64,000 nt of DNA from positions 995,501 through 1,059,500 of the forward strand of contig CP012816.1 in the NCBI GenBank assembly GCA_001936135.1, written 5' to 3'. A model generated the notes under the pieces. It made no database searches and was not told where the DNA came from. It was given only the letters and a program-made list of their open reading frames with translations. How positions within the stretch are numbered: the stretch's first letter is position 1; every line of letters begins with the position of its first letter. This DNA comes from Saccharomycopsis fibuligera x Saccharomycopsis cf. fibuligera. Lineage: Eukaryota > Ascomycota > Saccharomycetes > Ascoideales > Saccharomycopsidaceae. A program made the position numbers and the translations under genes. Of this stretch, positions 23,853-34,586 are shown in pieces.

Positions 23853-24026
23853 GCTGCTGCTGCTGCTGCTTTTGCTGCTTTTGCTGTTGTCTGGGCGGGC
23901 ACTGGAACTCTGGGGAACAACTGCGTCTAGGACATCCGGGGTGGAGCTAACGCTACTGTCGTGGTCATTGGATGCCAGATGTGCACCAGGACGATTGCGT
24001 TGTCGAGATGAGGTTGCAAAAGACAT
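18711..24026 (-). CDS. Large Asn/Ser-rich, mostly disordered protein, function unknown
   Basis: 1,771 aa from ATG 24026 (MSFATSSRQRNRPG). Near the N-terminus a run of 28 Asn (23769-23852) is flanked by Ser runs; an (Asn-Ser)7 run is coded by seven TTGGAA hexamers at 22357-22398. Around residue 270-310 is a Gln/Lys/Glu-rich coiled-coil-like stretch (QKQQEQQRQKQMQEQQK). The best candidates for conserved elements are in the last ~350 residues: SAYEKYINRKKANE, LDESLFNPYGYDRR, an acidic stretch (EFDELDEEDDE) and a C-terminal block ending MRVVSHDDLPTPDMVKDMF. No enzymatic domain, signal peptide or membrane segment is seen. It resembles cortical or septum-associated yeast regulators in style only; I do not identify it. 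Confidence 0.85.
22357..22398 (-). repeat. (TTGGAA)7 hexanucleotide repeat coding Asn-Ser
   Basis: Seven perfect 6-bp units in frame within the 1,771-aa gene. Confidence 0.95.
23769..23852 (-). repeat. (GTT)28 microsatellite coding polyasparagine
   Basis: Twenty-eight GTT triplets (AAC on the coding strand) give 28 Asn, bordered on both sides by GCT triplets (AGC, Ser). The pure repeat leaves several reading frames open, which explains the Leu- and Val-only frames on the opposite strand. Confidence 0.95.
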
Positions 24027-24723
24027 AATGTTTTCATGTCTCCTATTTTTTTTTCTTTTCCGTTTTGCTTCGCTTGTGTGTTTTCCTGTTTCTGAATTTT
24101 AGCTTTCTGTAGTTTCCCTTTTGGGCTCCGCGCTGTCTCGACTAAGTCAATCGACCGCCCGAGCGCTTGCAAATGGCTCTATACAAAAAAACAGTTATGC
24201 ATGTGAGGCGGAAGGTGGGAGAGAGCTTTGGAAGCTGTCTTACAACATTGGGATTCTTGGAAACACAAGAAACCGGCACAGCGGCGTCTGGAGATAGCGG
24301 TTGCCGTAGCGCTTTGCTCAGAGTGCTAGCCGACCGGCCAGCAAACGAGCTGGCGCCAGTACCGCCAAGTGCCTGCTAGTACATCTCTAGGTCGTAATCT
24401 GCGCTCAGAGCGAGGTGCCCGGCCTGAAACAAAATTGGCAAGCCAGAACAATGCTTGGACTGGCCCCACTGGAGATCCGCTCGTGTTCACGCTCTGCTGG
24501 CCGGCGCTGCCAGTTGCAGTTGCTGAAACACCCTCATGCGCTGCGCTGCCTGCTACTGTGCGCGCTGCGTCTCTTTGCTTTTGTGTGCCTTGGGGCGCTT
24601 GTGGCTGCGTATCGCGGCACTGCGCCTGTAGCTGCCGTAAACCTGAACTCAATCTCAAAAGTATCTGAGATATCTGAGATCCGTTCTGTGCCATTTCCTG
24701 GCTGGCCGGCCTACTTGCCGGAT

Positions 24724-24823
24724 GGTGTACGGGCGGTGTGCGGGTGGTGCGGGGCGGCAAGACTGGAAAGACGGCCTGGTGTACGGGTGGAGTATGTGGT
24801 GTATGGGTTGTGTGGTGTAAGGG
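24724..24823 (+). promoter_or_regulatory. Cluster of Rap1/telomere-like GGTGTRYGGG motifs
   Basis: Five matches on the plus strand: GGTGTACGGGCG (24724), GGTGTGCGGGTG (24735, overlapping), GGTGTACGGGTG (24778), GGTGTATGGGTT (24798) and GGTGTAAGGG (24814). The strongest fit the budding-yeast Rap1 consensus in its G-rich orientation. They lie ~0.7-0.8 kb upstream of the 1,771-aa gene. Confidence 0.55.
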
Positions 24824-25164
24824 CTACCGAGGTCTGGCTCTGGCTACTGCCAATTTCTTGAACGCGGCACACCAACAGGTGCCATGCCATACTAGCGTAG
24901 GCAGCCCAGAGGCTATAGAAACTCCCTGTACGTATACAGGTGGATGGACACATATAGACACACACATGTGTATATGTCCTCAAACACAGCTGCTGCTTTT
25001 CTTGCGGTGGTGCGATACCCGCTGTTCAGTGCAGGAGGAAAGCACACAAGAAAAAGGAACGTGGACGAGAGTAAACTACGTGAAATCGCGAAACTGCAGT
25101 GAACGAGAATAAACATGTAAATTTGTAAAAATATAGTAAATGAGAATGAAAACAGAAGAAAAAC

Positions 25165-25210
25165 AGCTGAACAGAAAAAAAAAGCTGAACAGAAAAAAAA
25201 AGCTGAACAG
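25165..25210. repeat. 18-bp tandem repeat, about 2.6 copies
   Basis: AGCTGAACAG followed by A8 repeats with exact 18-bp spacing at 25165, 25183 and 25201, in the 3' flank of NRP1. Confidence 0.85.
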
Positions 25211-25585
25211 AACGGCCTGCGGCCTGGGCCCCCATATAATCCACAATTAAAACCTCGCGTTAACACAAAACAAAAAGAGTGACGTAAAACTTATAAACAG
25301 ACACCAAGAGAAGATGGAAGATCAAGAGTAAAAATAGAAAACAGGAGCAGCAGCGATTTGCTTAAATGCACGGACGAAACGAACTTCTTGCGCGTAGCAC
25401 ATAAAAACCATAAAAAAATTGACAAAAAGATGAACAGGAAAAAAACATAGAGCTCAACTTCGAAAAACATGAAAAAAAAAAAAAAAAAAAAAAACCTAAG
25501 AGAGAAGGCGTGATTGGCGATGAGCAGGCGCCAGCATAAATACAGCAACAGCAACAGCAACAGCCAGCAACCACACAGCATGCCA

Positions 25586-26562
25586 CTAGTGCTGCTGGTG
25601 CTGCTTGCTAGCAGCACTGATGCTGCCAGCACTGATGCCGCCATTCATGTTGCTGTTGATGTTGTTGATCGCATTGTTGATCGTAGCATTGACCGCACTC
25701 ATGCTGATTGGTTTCGCAGGGCCGTTGCCACCAAAGCCCGCGTTGGCATCACTGTTGTCGTTGCTGCTGCTGTTGTTGTTACCGCGGAGTGTTAGCCCGT
25801 TCATTGAGGAGCTCAATTTGCTCAAGTAGTCTTCCCCATTGATACCCTCATTGAATGGCGATGCTAGCGAGTTGGGTCCCTGTGAGTGGGCAGCGCCCAT
25901 CAACGACAGCGGCAAGTGCTGCTGTTGCTGCTGACCGCCACCGGCGTTACCGCCATGGCTACTGTTGGCGCTATACGAGTAATTCGTGAACTGGCTCACT
26001 GAAGAGCTTCCAGTGCCGTTCATAGTGAGTTGCTGATTTTGATGGAAACTGCTGTTACTCCCATTGACATTGCTAGGGGGCAACATGTACACACCGCCGT
26101 TATTGGTATTACTGGTATTGTTGCTGTTGTTATGACTGCTACTTCCAGTATTATTGCGGTTCAAAAACTGCTGTGCCAATAGCGCGTTTGGTTGCCCTGG
26201 CACTGCTGCACCCTGAGGTTGATGTTGATATTGGTGCTGGTGCTGGTGCTGGAAAAAATTATTGTTAATTGGAGTGTTGGAACCACTTAATGGCAATTGG
26301 CTTGCGTAAATTGCGGCAGCGCTATTTCCGCTGTTGTTGCTGCTGCTGATGTTATTATTGCTGCTATTGTTAAGATTTGTCGCACCGCCATAGTTTTGGT
26401 ACAAGTTATTAGTTCCATTACCGTTACCATTAGCTGTGACATTGCCGTAGCCTTTCAAGCCGTTCCCCAAATTATTGAAATGGCCATTCAAATTCAACGG
26501 GAAGCCCTCTTTGCTATTGCTATTGATATTCATTCCCACGTTACCCATCAAATGGTGCTGCT

Positions 26563-26594
<32 letters not shown>

Positions 26595-26889
26595 TGGTTA
26601 TGCTGGTGATGATGATTGTTACTGTTGCCATGGTTGTGGCCGTTGTTACTACCTCTTGAAAGGCCGTTCTGGTTAATTCTAGTAATACCACATCTCAAAC
26701 AATACAAATTCTTGGCAAAGTTATGATAAGTGCAGTTTTCACACTTCCAATCACCAGCTCTAAACGGAATATTGTTACTGCCGCCATTATTGTAAGCTTT
26801 ATTGCTACCGTGATGACTGTTTAGGAGCCTGCCGTTCAAAAACTGGCTGTTATTATTGCTATTGCTGTTGTTGTTACCGTTGTTGTTCG

Positions 26890-26922
<33 letters not shown>

Positions 26923-27839
26923 TATTGTTATTGTTGTTAATGTTGATGCTGTTGATGCCGCTGTTTAGATTGTTGTGATTGTTGTGATGCATTCCGTTAC
27001 CGGTCAAACCAGCCAACCCATCGAAACCTGCAACTACTTTACTAACGTCATGCAAAACACCACCTCCATTAACATGAGCATGAGCAGCACTGCCATTATT
27101 GCTGTTACCATTGCCGTTCCCGCTCCCATTTGCAATAAATAAAGACTCCTGTACTGCAGCAGCACTGGTCGCTGGGAACGAGCATCTAAAACAAGCTGTT
27201 CTTCTTTGGAAATTAGAAAACCCGCATGATGGACAAGTCCAATCGCCAGGCCTTGACCTATTTTTGCTTAGCGGAAAAGGAATCAAAATTTCTTGAGCAA
27301 AATCCAATAATTTGAAGCTTGATGGCTGAACCTCAATAGATCTGTCATTTAAAGATCTACCATTCATGGCTAATGATTCAGCTGCAGATTCATGGGTAGC
27401 AAAAATTGCAAATCCGGAGCCGAGCACCTTGTGAGGATCAGGAGTTTGCAAAGTGCGGAACGCAATCGGTCTACCACCAAATCTAGTGAACCAGGATTCT
27501 AATTCTGACTGTGTGGTGTCATATGGCAAATTGTTCATATACAAGACTTTGGATTTTTCAATAAGAAAAGTTTTAATGTCAAAGCCCAAGTCAAAAGGTC
27601 TAGATAAAACATCTTTGTGTTCATTAAATGGTCTAGATTTTCTAATCAATTGGATGAGAATTTCTCTAAAGACGTAAACGTGCTCAATGGCTCTTTTTGG
27701 TAAATAGAAACCAATGTTATTATTGTTTGTAGTGCCTGCAGAATTACTGCTGTTGATAATATTGGCGGTGCTGTTGTTGCTGTCATCGTTGCTGTTGCTG
27801 TTGCTCTCATCATTATTACTATTGTTATTGTTATTACTA

Positions 27840-27874
<35 letters not shown>

Positions 27875-28501
27875 TGGTGAGTCACCGTCAGCACCACCTG
27901 CTGCACTACTAGCAGCAGTCAAATTTCCAGATGCAATTGCTTCAGGGCTATTCTCTGCCTGTATGAGGGCAGTGAGCTTAATTAAATCAATAGTTAATGC
28001 ATTGCAAACATTAAGCATATTATTTGATGAGTAAGCCATTGCTTCAGGATGATGAGCTTGCCATTTTTGGTATTCCAATTTCAAATCAAAAACTTTGGGA
28101 TATTGCAAATACGTGGGCAAGATAGTGTTTTTATCTCTTGCTTCTCTAGGAACTTGAACTTTCAAATCCCATGAATTGAAAGCAATAAAAACAAAACTCA
28201 AGCCTTTATCAATAAGATGTTCTTTCACCACTGAGTCAAACTTTATCACTGCATCTTTGAAAGTGCCTGCATTTCTAACGTTGTCCCACGACAAATTTGT
28301 AAGTGATGTGCATAATGGAGTGATTGGTGTGTTTGTTGGTTTCACTAATGTTTGATACTTGTTAATGATTTGAAAGTTTTGGGATTCCACCAAGAGCCAA
28401 GCAAACTCAATAACTTCGGATTGATCTTTGCTAACTGAAATGCCGTGGTCGTCACAGGTGGTTAGAACCTGGAGAAATATATAGACATCGGGCACCAACA
28501 T
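25586..28501 (-). CDS. NRP1: Nrp1-like RNA-binding protein (RRM plus two RanBP2 zinc fingers)
   Basis: 971 aa from ATG 28501. The N-terminal ~190 residues (for example PREARDKNTILPTYLQYPKV) match the Nrp1 N-terminus and resemble a DEDDh exonuclease fold without its D-x-E catalytic pair. An Asn-rich linker leads to an RRM at ~319-400 (VLYMNNLPYDTTQSELESWF). Two RanBP2-type zinc fingers follow, each C-x2-C...C-x2-C: RPGDWTCPSCGFSNFQRR (~419) and RAGDWKCENCTYHNFAKN (~582). The C-terminal 350 residues are Asn/Gln/Ser/His-rich. Nrp1 in baker's yeast is a poorly understood stress-granule RNA-binding protein; the domain order is the same here. Asn tracts are coded by several mixed repeats, and no frame break is seen. 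Confidence 0.95.
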
Positions 28502-30581
28502 GTTCTGAGTTGCTTCTTGGCTTAGATTAGTGTTATGTCAGTGTAGCAGAACAATGTCAAAACAGCCAACAACTAAATTCTAATATAATGGTATAAGATA
28601 GACTAATGACGGAAACAATGCAAAGCTGAATTTCAGTAATTTCCCTTCTGTGAATTAATAGTGAAAATTAAACAGTCAGATGTGTAGCTTGCTACTTTGA
28701 TGTTAAAATGCCTATAATAAACGCTAAGTTATGAGCAGGATAAACTTGAAACTGATCAAGATACAGCAAACTTTCCTTGAAAATAAAAGTTATTGTAAAG
28801 GAGTGAATAAAGCAAAAAAACCGTTTCTAACAACCACGCAATATGCAAAACACAAAACACAATAAAATGATAAAAATACAGTCTATGAATGAAAAATTGA
28901 GCGATGGAAAAGCAGAAAATGATGAATATGCGATAATTTAACAAAAATGCAGTGAACAAAAAAAAAAAAAATTAGAATGACAAAAGAAAGACGGCCAATG
29001 AAAAGAAGAGAAAATGAGGCGTTCAAGTTATAATGCTTGTGTAGACAACGATAATTTCTGCTTGACCGCAAAATGTAAATGATTTGGATGTTGAATGAAA
29101 AATTTCCAGTGCGGAGATCAAAGAGCGCGATGTGCCGGGCAGGGTAGGTAAGCGAATGTGAATGAATGAGTAGCTGAGCTCTAGCTGTCGGAAGTTCTAG
29201 AAATTTTGTTGAGCTGGGGCAAAATAGTGAGTTTCCTGTGGCAGTGAGGAAGAGAAGGAGGGAACAACGGTGCTGTAAGAGATATAGTTGTGGTTGAGAG
29301 AAGAAAAGCGTGTGTGCGTGTGTGTGATGGAGTCTTTTTGGCCAGAGAAATTTTTTTATTCTGTGTGTATGTTCGTGCAGCGGGCGGCAGAAAAATTTTT
29401 ATTATATTTTTCAATCACGGGACGCGCTGGGTTGGATTTCATTCGGCGCCGTAGCTCATAGGCTCTGAGCGTATGGGCTTACTATGGTGTATCTGCTTCG
29501 TAAAATATCCCACTCACGGTATCCTATTGGCATTTTCAAAGCCTGTAATATCCTTCTTTTGGGCTGTAGTAATTACCATTTCAAATCGTCTCAAGTTTAT
29601 AGAAGAGGATACATGCAATTGCTCTGGAAGTTTTCTATAAACGTAGTCGCCTCTTATTCTTGGTAATAAATATCAATTTTACATGAAGCAAGAAGTGAAG
29701 TTTTTTAAACACAAGACACTTCAAATCTGTGTGGTATTTCTTTCTACTTTCTTGGTATTGACGCGGTAATGAAGTACAGGCTTACAACTTCTATTGAAAG
29801 GCTAACATTAGGCGGCATGGTCCACCGTTTGAGATCTCATAATTAAGCAAAACCTTTCCTTGTTCTCAACATGCATATTTACGAACAATACGAAGATACA
29901 ATAATACACGTAGGTACAATAGTGCTGGACAAACAGTTGAGTTGACCTATTCAAATTTTTTTTATTTTGCTACTGCTGCTCCTCGAATAGGTTTTGTAAA
30001 GTAGGCAATATTTTGAGCAATTGATAATATAACTCTGACGTAAGAATACATGCTCTTCTGTAAAAATTATTTTGCTAAAACTAGGTTCTCACATCAAAAA
30101 GAAAAAAAAAAAGGAAAATTTTTTTACTTGTTTTTAAATCAATTCTTACTGGAATCTTTTCCTTCAGCGCGTTTTGCATCGAAAGACTGGCTTTCTGACA
30201 GTCCTGTAATTGCACAATTTGCTTTGTTAGTTGAAATTTAAATAAAGTTGGTATCTCAAAGTAAACTCACTCGAGCAATGACATGGAGCTAGGCTTTTTA
30301 CCGGAAATTGAAAGTTTTCATCGAAAATCTTTTGTTATATAATATATTTGCCATGGTCATCGCCGCTTACTGTTTGTTCTTCGAATAATGGGGGTAACTC
30401 CTTGAAAGCCCAAAAAGTAGTCAAACTACCCAGAAACCGACTATTTCATTATTACAACATAATTCCTTGCCTTTTCTGTACTTTTAAAGCAACTAATAGC
30501 ATACTTATTAATGCTTAAATAAAAATTTTATTATTGGTATCAAATCAGCCTGTGTAATTCAGCTCCATCAACACTCAAACA
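28502..30581. other. 2.1-kb intergenic region, no intact gene recognised
   Basis: Promoter side of NRP1 (28502-29450: AT-rich, A-rich near 28960, GT-rich near 29300), then AT-rich sequence leading to the decayed SPFH gene. Short frames (for example a 60-codon ATG frame at 29484) show no recognisable features. Confidence 0.45.
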
Positions 30582-31285
30582 ATGTCTTTCAAGCTTTGTG
30601 CAGATAATTTTGCGTCTGCATCCACTTTCAATTCCAACGAATCACTGAACACGCAAATCAAAATCGCTATCCTATACAAATCTCAGCATATCATGATAAA
30701 AAGTTATGCCAGATCTTACATCAACAAGCCTGAAACCACATACCAGCACATTATAAGCACAATGGGGTGTCTTGTTGGCAACTTCGGCACCGTCCCATTC
30801 CTTTCCTGCTGTTCAAATGCCATATGTCAATATCCATCAAGGTGAAGGGGCCTAGTATTTGGCATACTATCAAGGGTAGTCGATCCTGGCACCAGATACG
30901 TCAATCCATGGGTAGGAAAGATTTATAAAGTCTCAACCAAAGTAGAAATGGTTGAATTTTGTTGTCGAAGCACTTTGCCCTATAATTATGATAGTAGTGA
31001 AGATCATCCGCTGGTAGATGTTTGTGCGGTGATGTATTTCAATATCATTGATCCTCCGTTGCAACTTTTGAATTCGAAGACATTAGGAAAAGTTTTCTTG
31101 GAAGAGTTCAAATCACATTGAAGATATTAACTGATTGCCGCAACCTTAATTACCTTGAAACAAATAGAAAGCAAATCGCACAACTTCTTCAAAAGGATGT
31201 TTCTCACCTTGCCTCTGTAAGGGGCTTGAATATTGAGTCTGCTATTATTAAAGACGTGAGGCTTCTACCAGCTTTTACCATTTGA
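30582..31285 (+). pseudogene. Decayed stomatin-like (SPFH/band 7) gene
   Basis: A reading frame from ATG 30582 (MSFKLCADNFASAS) reaches a family-typical VPFLSCCSN motif, then is stopped at 30843-30845. The same frame continues with RVVDPGTRYVNPWVGKIYKV and VCAVMYFNIIDPPLQLLNS, matching the SPFH domain of stomatin-like membrane proteins (Slp3 type). It stops again at 31119-31121. From about 31112 another frame carries the next expected block (TLKILTDCRNL ... LNIESAIIKDVRLLPAF) and ends at 31285. So there is one internal stop, one frame change and loss of the C-terminal ~100 residues that intact stomatins have after the IKDI/V motif. The upstream extension and MIKSYARSY region are unlike the family. 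A working spliced gene is unlikely, since no GTAAGT/TACTAAC pair brackets the stop. Baseline function of the family: membrane microdomain scaffolding. Confidence 0.85.
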
Positions 31286-31773
31286 TCGGAAATAACATCC
31301 TTCTTGCTTGTTAAGCTCAAAGGTAAGCACAAGCAAACATATTCCCCGCAATGGTAGCCGTTTTCTAAGTTTGCAAAATCAGAAATAAACTATTGTGTAC
31401 TGTCATTGATAGGCTTCATTTTCGGACTCAAAGTACACACATTCTAAGTACCAGAGTAAAAGAAAAACAGTTCACATAAAGATGGAATTAGTTTGCTTCG
31501 GTGGCAATCAATAATAATGCATGTAAAATTTCTGAACATCACGGAAGCTTTGCCCTTTTTTAGTTTTTCATACTCAGATTAGATAGGCCGATGGAGAGCA
31601 TAGTAGAAAGTTAGCCCTTTCGCAGTTAAATATAATAATAACTTTGTAGTTTTCCGTCTGTCCGCAGTGCTCTTGTCTTCATTTACAGTAGTTTTTCAAA
31701 TAGTTTCAGCATAGCGCAACAGATATGTAAAAGTTATAATATAATATAGAACAATCAAAGTAATAAAAACTAT

Positions 31774-31814
<41 letters not shown>

Positions 31815-31865
31815 CAACCATCAAAAGCACAAACTGTAAATCAAACATTAACTATTACCTTTTTT
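31286..31865. other. Intergenic region with 39-nt A-tract
   Basis: AT-rich 3' flank of the CSC1-type gene (-) and of the decayed SPFH gene (+). An uninterrupted 39-A run lies at 31775-31813 (poly-T on the strand of the downstream gene). Nothing else is seen. Confidence 0.6.
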
Positions 31866-34586
31866 CTATTCCCATTCTGAAAATCTCAACTTGGAGCTTT
31901 CCACCACCTCACCAGCATATTTATCATTAATCTTATCCCAAATTTTATTAGCATCCACTCTACTGATATCAATCCGTACATCCTCATTAACATCTTTCAA
32001 TAAGCTGCATTCCTCGTAATTCACCGTCTCCACAAAATTTCCTTCAAACCCAACCCAGGGTCCTAAGAGACGCAGCGTCAAGTATGGATACACATAATTG
32101 AGATTCACGTCTTTGTACTCATCAAACGTACTTCTTCTTTTACGAAGTGATTGCTGAACATTTGCTAGCACTGCAGCAGTTTCGCTGGTTTCTATTGATG
32201 AAATCTCAACCACGTCAGTGCTGGTACTAATATCCTCTGTATTCATTCTGTTGTTCTCATTAAAGTCATAATCATCATTATCTACCACTGGAATCTCAGG
32301 TGTCACGTCCAAGTCTCTGTATCTATTCTTCTTCCTAATCGACCTCAAAGCAATGAAATGAAGCAATGGCTTATAGTATTTCTCGAATCTATAGTAGAAC
32401 CAAATCGTAGCACCAATAAGCGGAATCAATGAAACTGCAAGAATAACCGCATTTTCCAAAGCCAAAGTCCCAATCATTGTCAACTCGAAAAGAACTAAAC
32501 CAAGAATAAGTCTATGAATAATAATAGCCCACACTTTACCAGTAGAATGTTGAGGATGGATCATTGAATAAATTAATTGATACTTGTAGACAAAATAGCC
32601 CAAGATAAAATAGATTAACCCAGAACTGAGTAACTTGGTGGATATGATTGAATAAATGATGGTGATAATAAAGATTAAAATATGCTGAGGCAAAATCAAC
32701 CCAAAATCAAAAATCTTAGGGCTGTAATACAAGTACCGTAATTTTCGAATTCCCACTTTTGCCTTGAAAAAAACATGCAAAAACTTGTAGTATCCAATTA
32801 TAAATGCATCACCAAATTGCAAAAGCTTGTAAGGCAAAAGTCCAATGCCTTGCAATAAAATCAAATTGCTGTAAAACAATGATAATTTCTTGATCGAATT
32901 GGCCAATTGGTAGGCAATTTTTGTAGTATCCGTGAAATAGGACCAATAATTTGCTGCGGAACCAGCAATGGTGAAAACTAAAAACAAGTTGAAAAAGGTG
33001 TAAAAGAAATTCTTGGACACTGAAGCCAACTCAACATCACCATTGGAATAGAAATATTGTTTTGTCGACAAATAGCTATAAAAATATGGAACACAAACGT
33101 TCAAAAGGGTGAATAACGTCGGAGGCAAAATTCCAGTGACAAACGTTGTTAACCATTTGGACTCTGCAATAAAACGACCCAAACTTGGCCATAATTTACT
33201 TATGGTCTCAATATTAATAAGTGCAGCCAATGAAGAAACTGGGAAAATTAATGCCACTGAAGTAATGACAAACAATATTGTTATTGAGTAATTTTGTATA
33301 AATCTTTTCGTCCCTGAAATGGAAAAATTTTCCCAAATGACATCAGAAGGAGAAGGCGCTAATGAGGGTAAAAGATGATGTACTTTAGGATCAAGCACCG
33401 CTTGAGCAATCATTTGAGCAGATGCCACAGAATCCATAGTGACGAATGCAGAATTCAAAGGCTTGAAATTGCTTCTTTGTCTAAGTTGGATGATATCTCT
33501 GTCAATATTTTTTAGCTGGATCAAATAGTAATTGATTGCATCAACTCGAGGACCAAAAAAACCTAACCACCCTAGTCTTATTTTTGGTCTATTTGCTTTT
33601 TTGCTTTTACTACTACTTAGTAAATGCGAAGACTGCGAGTTTCTTGATTCTGCTTCGTTCGCAGAAGGGTTATCAGCAAATTGGGGAAGAACACTCAACG
33701 AAGATTGTGGAATTTTGCCCTTGTGTATATTTGTATCAATTCCAAGATATGTAATATAGTATCTTTCAAGGTTCTTGATAATTGAATTTCTTTCCTTCAT
33801 GAAACAATCCAACACTTCCCAATCACGATTGAAGTTAATTTCAATCACTTTCCCAATACCTAACTGTTCTATGTGGTTTTTTAATGCAGTTTCGTCTCTC
33901 AAGTTGCTCGGAATACCATTGAGCTTAATGGTTTTGTCCGTGACAGAATTTTGGGAACCCAAGTAGCTTTGCCTAATTGTTATTATTTTTCTTGTCATCT
34001 TTAACAAGTAGTGCAAGCTCAAAGAAACAAACACATATGTGAAGGCAGCATACACCCATAAATATGATGGAAACTGATCACTGAATATTGGCGGAAGCTT
34101 GAACCTTGGCTTGTCATCAGTTGCATCGTCATAATCATCGGAAGAGGACGGGATTACTGCCGATGCTATTGTACTATTTCCAAAGTCTAGTACAATATTA
34201 TCTTGATGGTCATAATGTCCAGTGACATAGTATCTTATTGGCCCAATAATAAGCACACTGATTAGAGTCAATACGCCAAAAATCTGTATAGATATCCTGA
34301 AGAAGCATAAGAACACATATGCATCTAATCCAGACACGGCAAGAATCTCTTCTTCCTTGATTCTGCAAAGAGTAACAATCCACTGAAACCAACTGTTAGG
34401 CAATGCATCAATGTCATTGCGTCGTAATGTTCGTAGGGAATATATCTGTGGGTATCGTGGTCTCAAGTAGCAGAACGCGAAGAATCCAACGGCACCTATG
34501 AATATAGAGAAGAATAGTTGTGAAATAAAGACCCGCTGTGGGATCTTGCTGGGATCCAAGCCTGGAAGAGGATCGTTTTCAGCCAT
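31866..34586 (-). CDS. CSC1/OSCA/TMEM63 (DUF221) family membrane channel
   Basis: 906 aa from ATG 34586 (MAENDPLPGLDPSK). Member of the osmosensitive calcium-permeable channel family that includes yeast Csc1, Rsn1 and Phm7. The sequence shows the family order: a first TM near residue 25-45 followed by YLRPRYPQIYS, two TMs around 90-200, a cytosolic RNA-recognition-like region (DKTIKLNGIPSNL ... TAFVTMDS-type SAFVTMDSVASAQ), the WENF motif, then about eight more TMs from ~430 to ~760. The C-terminal cytosolic tail carries LTLRLLGPWVGFEGN. It is expected in the plasma membrane or an internal membrane. Which paralogue it corresponds to is not settled by sequence reading alone. Confidence 0.93.
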   Translation of the reverse strand: MAENDPLPGLDPSKIPQRVFISQLFFSIFIGAVGFFAFCYLRPRYPQIYSLRTLRRNDIDALPNSWFQWIVTLCRIKEEEILAVSGLDAYVFLCFFRISIQIFGVLTLISVLIIGPIRYYVTGHYDHQDNIVLDFGNSTIASAVIPSSSDDYDDATDDKPRFKLPPIFSDQFPSYLWVYAAFTYVFVSLSLHYLLKMTRKIITIRQSYLGSQNSVTDKTIKLNGIPSNLRDETALKNHIEQLGIGKVIEINFNRDWEVLDCFMKERNSIIKNLERYYITYLGIDTNIHKGKIPQSSLSVLPQFADNPSANEAESRNSQSSHLLSSSKSKKANRPKIRLGWLGFFGPRVDAINYYLIQLKNIDRDIIQLRQRSNFKPLNSAFVTMDSVASAQMIAQAVLDPKVHHLLPSLAPSPSDVIWENFSISGTKRFIQNYSITILFVITSVALIFPVSSLAALINIETISKLWPSLGRFIAESKWLTTFVTGILPPTLFTLLNVCVPYFYSYLSTKQYFYSNGDVELASVSKNFFYTFFNLFLVFTIAGSAANYWSYFTDTTKIAYQLANSIKKLSLFYSNLILLQGIGLLPYKLLQFGDAFIIGYYKFLHVFFKAKVGIRKLRYLYYSPKIFDFGLILPQHILIFIITIIYSIISTKLLSSGLIYFILGYFVYKYQLIYSMIHPQHSTGKVWAIIIHRLILGLVLFELTMIGTLALENAVILAVSLIPLIGATIWFYYRFEKYYKPLLHFIALRSIRKKNRYRDLDVTPEIPVVDNDDYDFNENNRMNTEDISTSTDVVEISSIETSETAAVLANVQQSLRKRRSTFDEYKDVNLNYVYPYLTLRLLGPWVGFEGNFVETVNYEECSLLKDVNEDVRIDISRVDANKIWDKINDKYAGEVVESSKLRFSEWE

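Larger units (their letters stand above)
24027..25585. promoter_or_regulatory. GC-rich promoter of the 1,771-aa gene and 3' flank of NRP1
   Basis: About 1.56 kb. The half next to 24026 (24160-24900) is GC-rich for this genome and includes a cluster of GGTGTRYGGG motifs (24724-24823). The half next to NRP1 is A-rich, with an 18-bp tandem repeat (25165-25210) and a 23-A run (25472-25494), as expected for a 3' untranslated region on the minus strand. Open frames here have no recognisable product. Confidence 0.55.

Noticed and set aside
23664-24102. Poly-Val and poly-Leu frames opposite the Asn run
   Set aside because: Pure by-product of the GTT repeat read in other frames.
31775-31813. 39-A tract downstream of the decayed SPFH gene as evidence of a retrocopy tail
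   Set aside because: It lies ~490 bases past the last SPFH homology and directly in the 3' flank of the CSC1-type gene; no target duplication was found.
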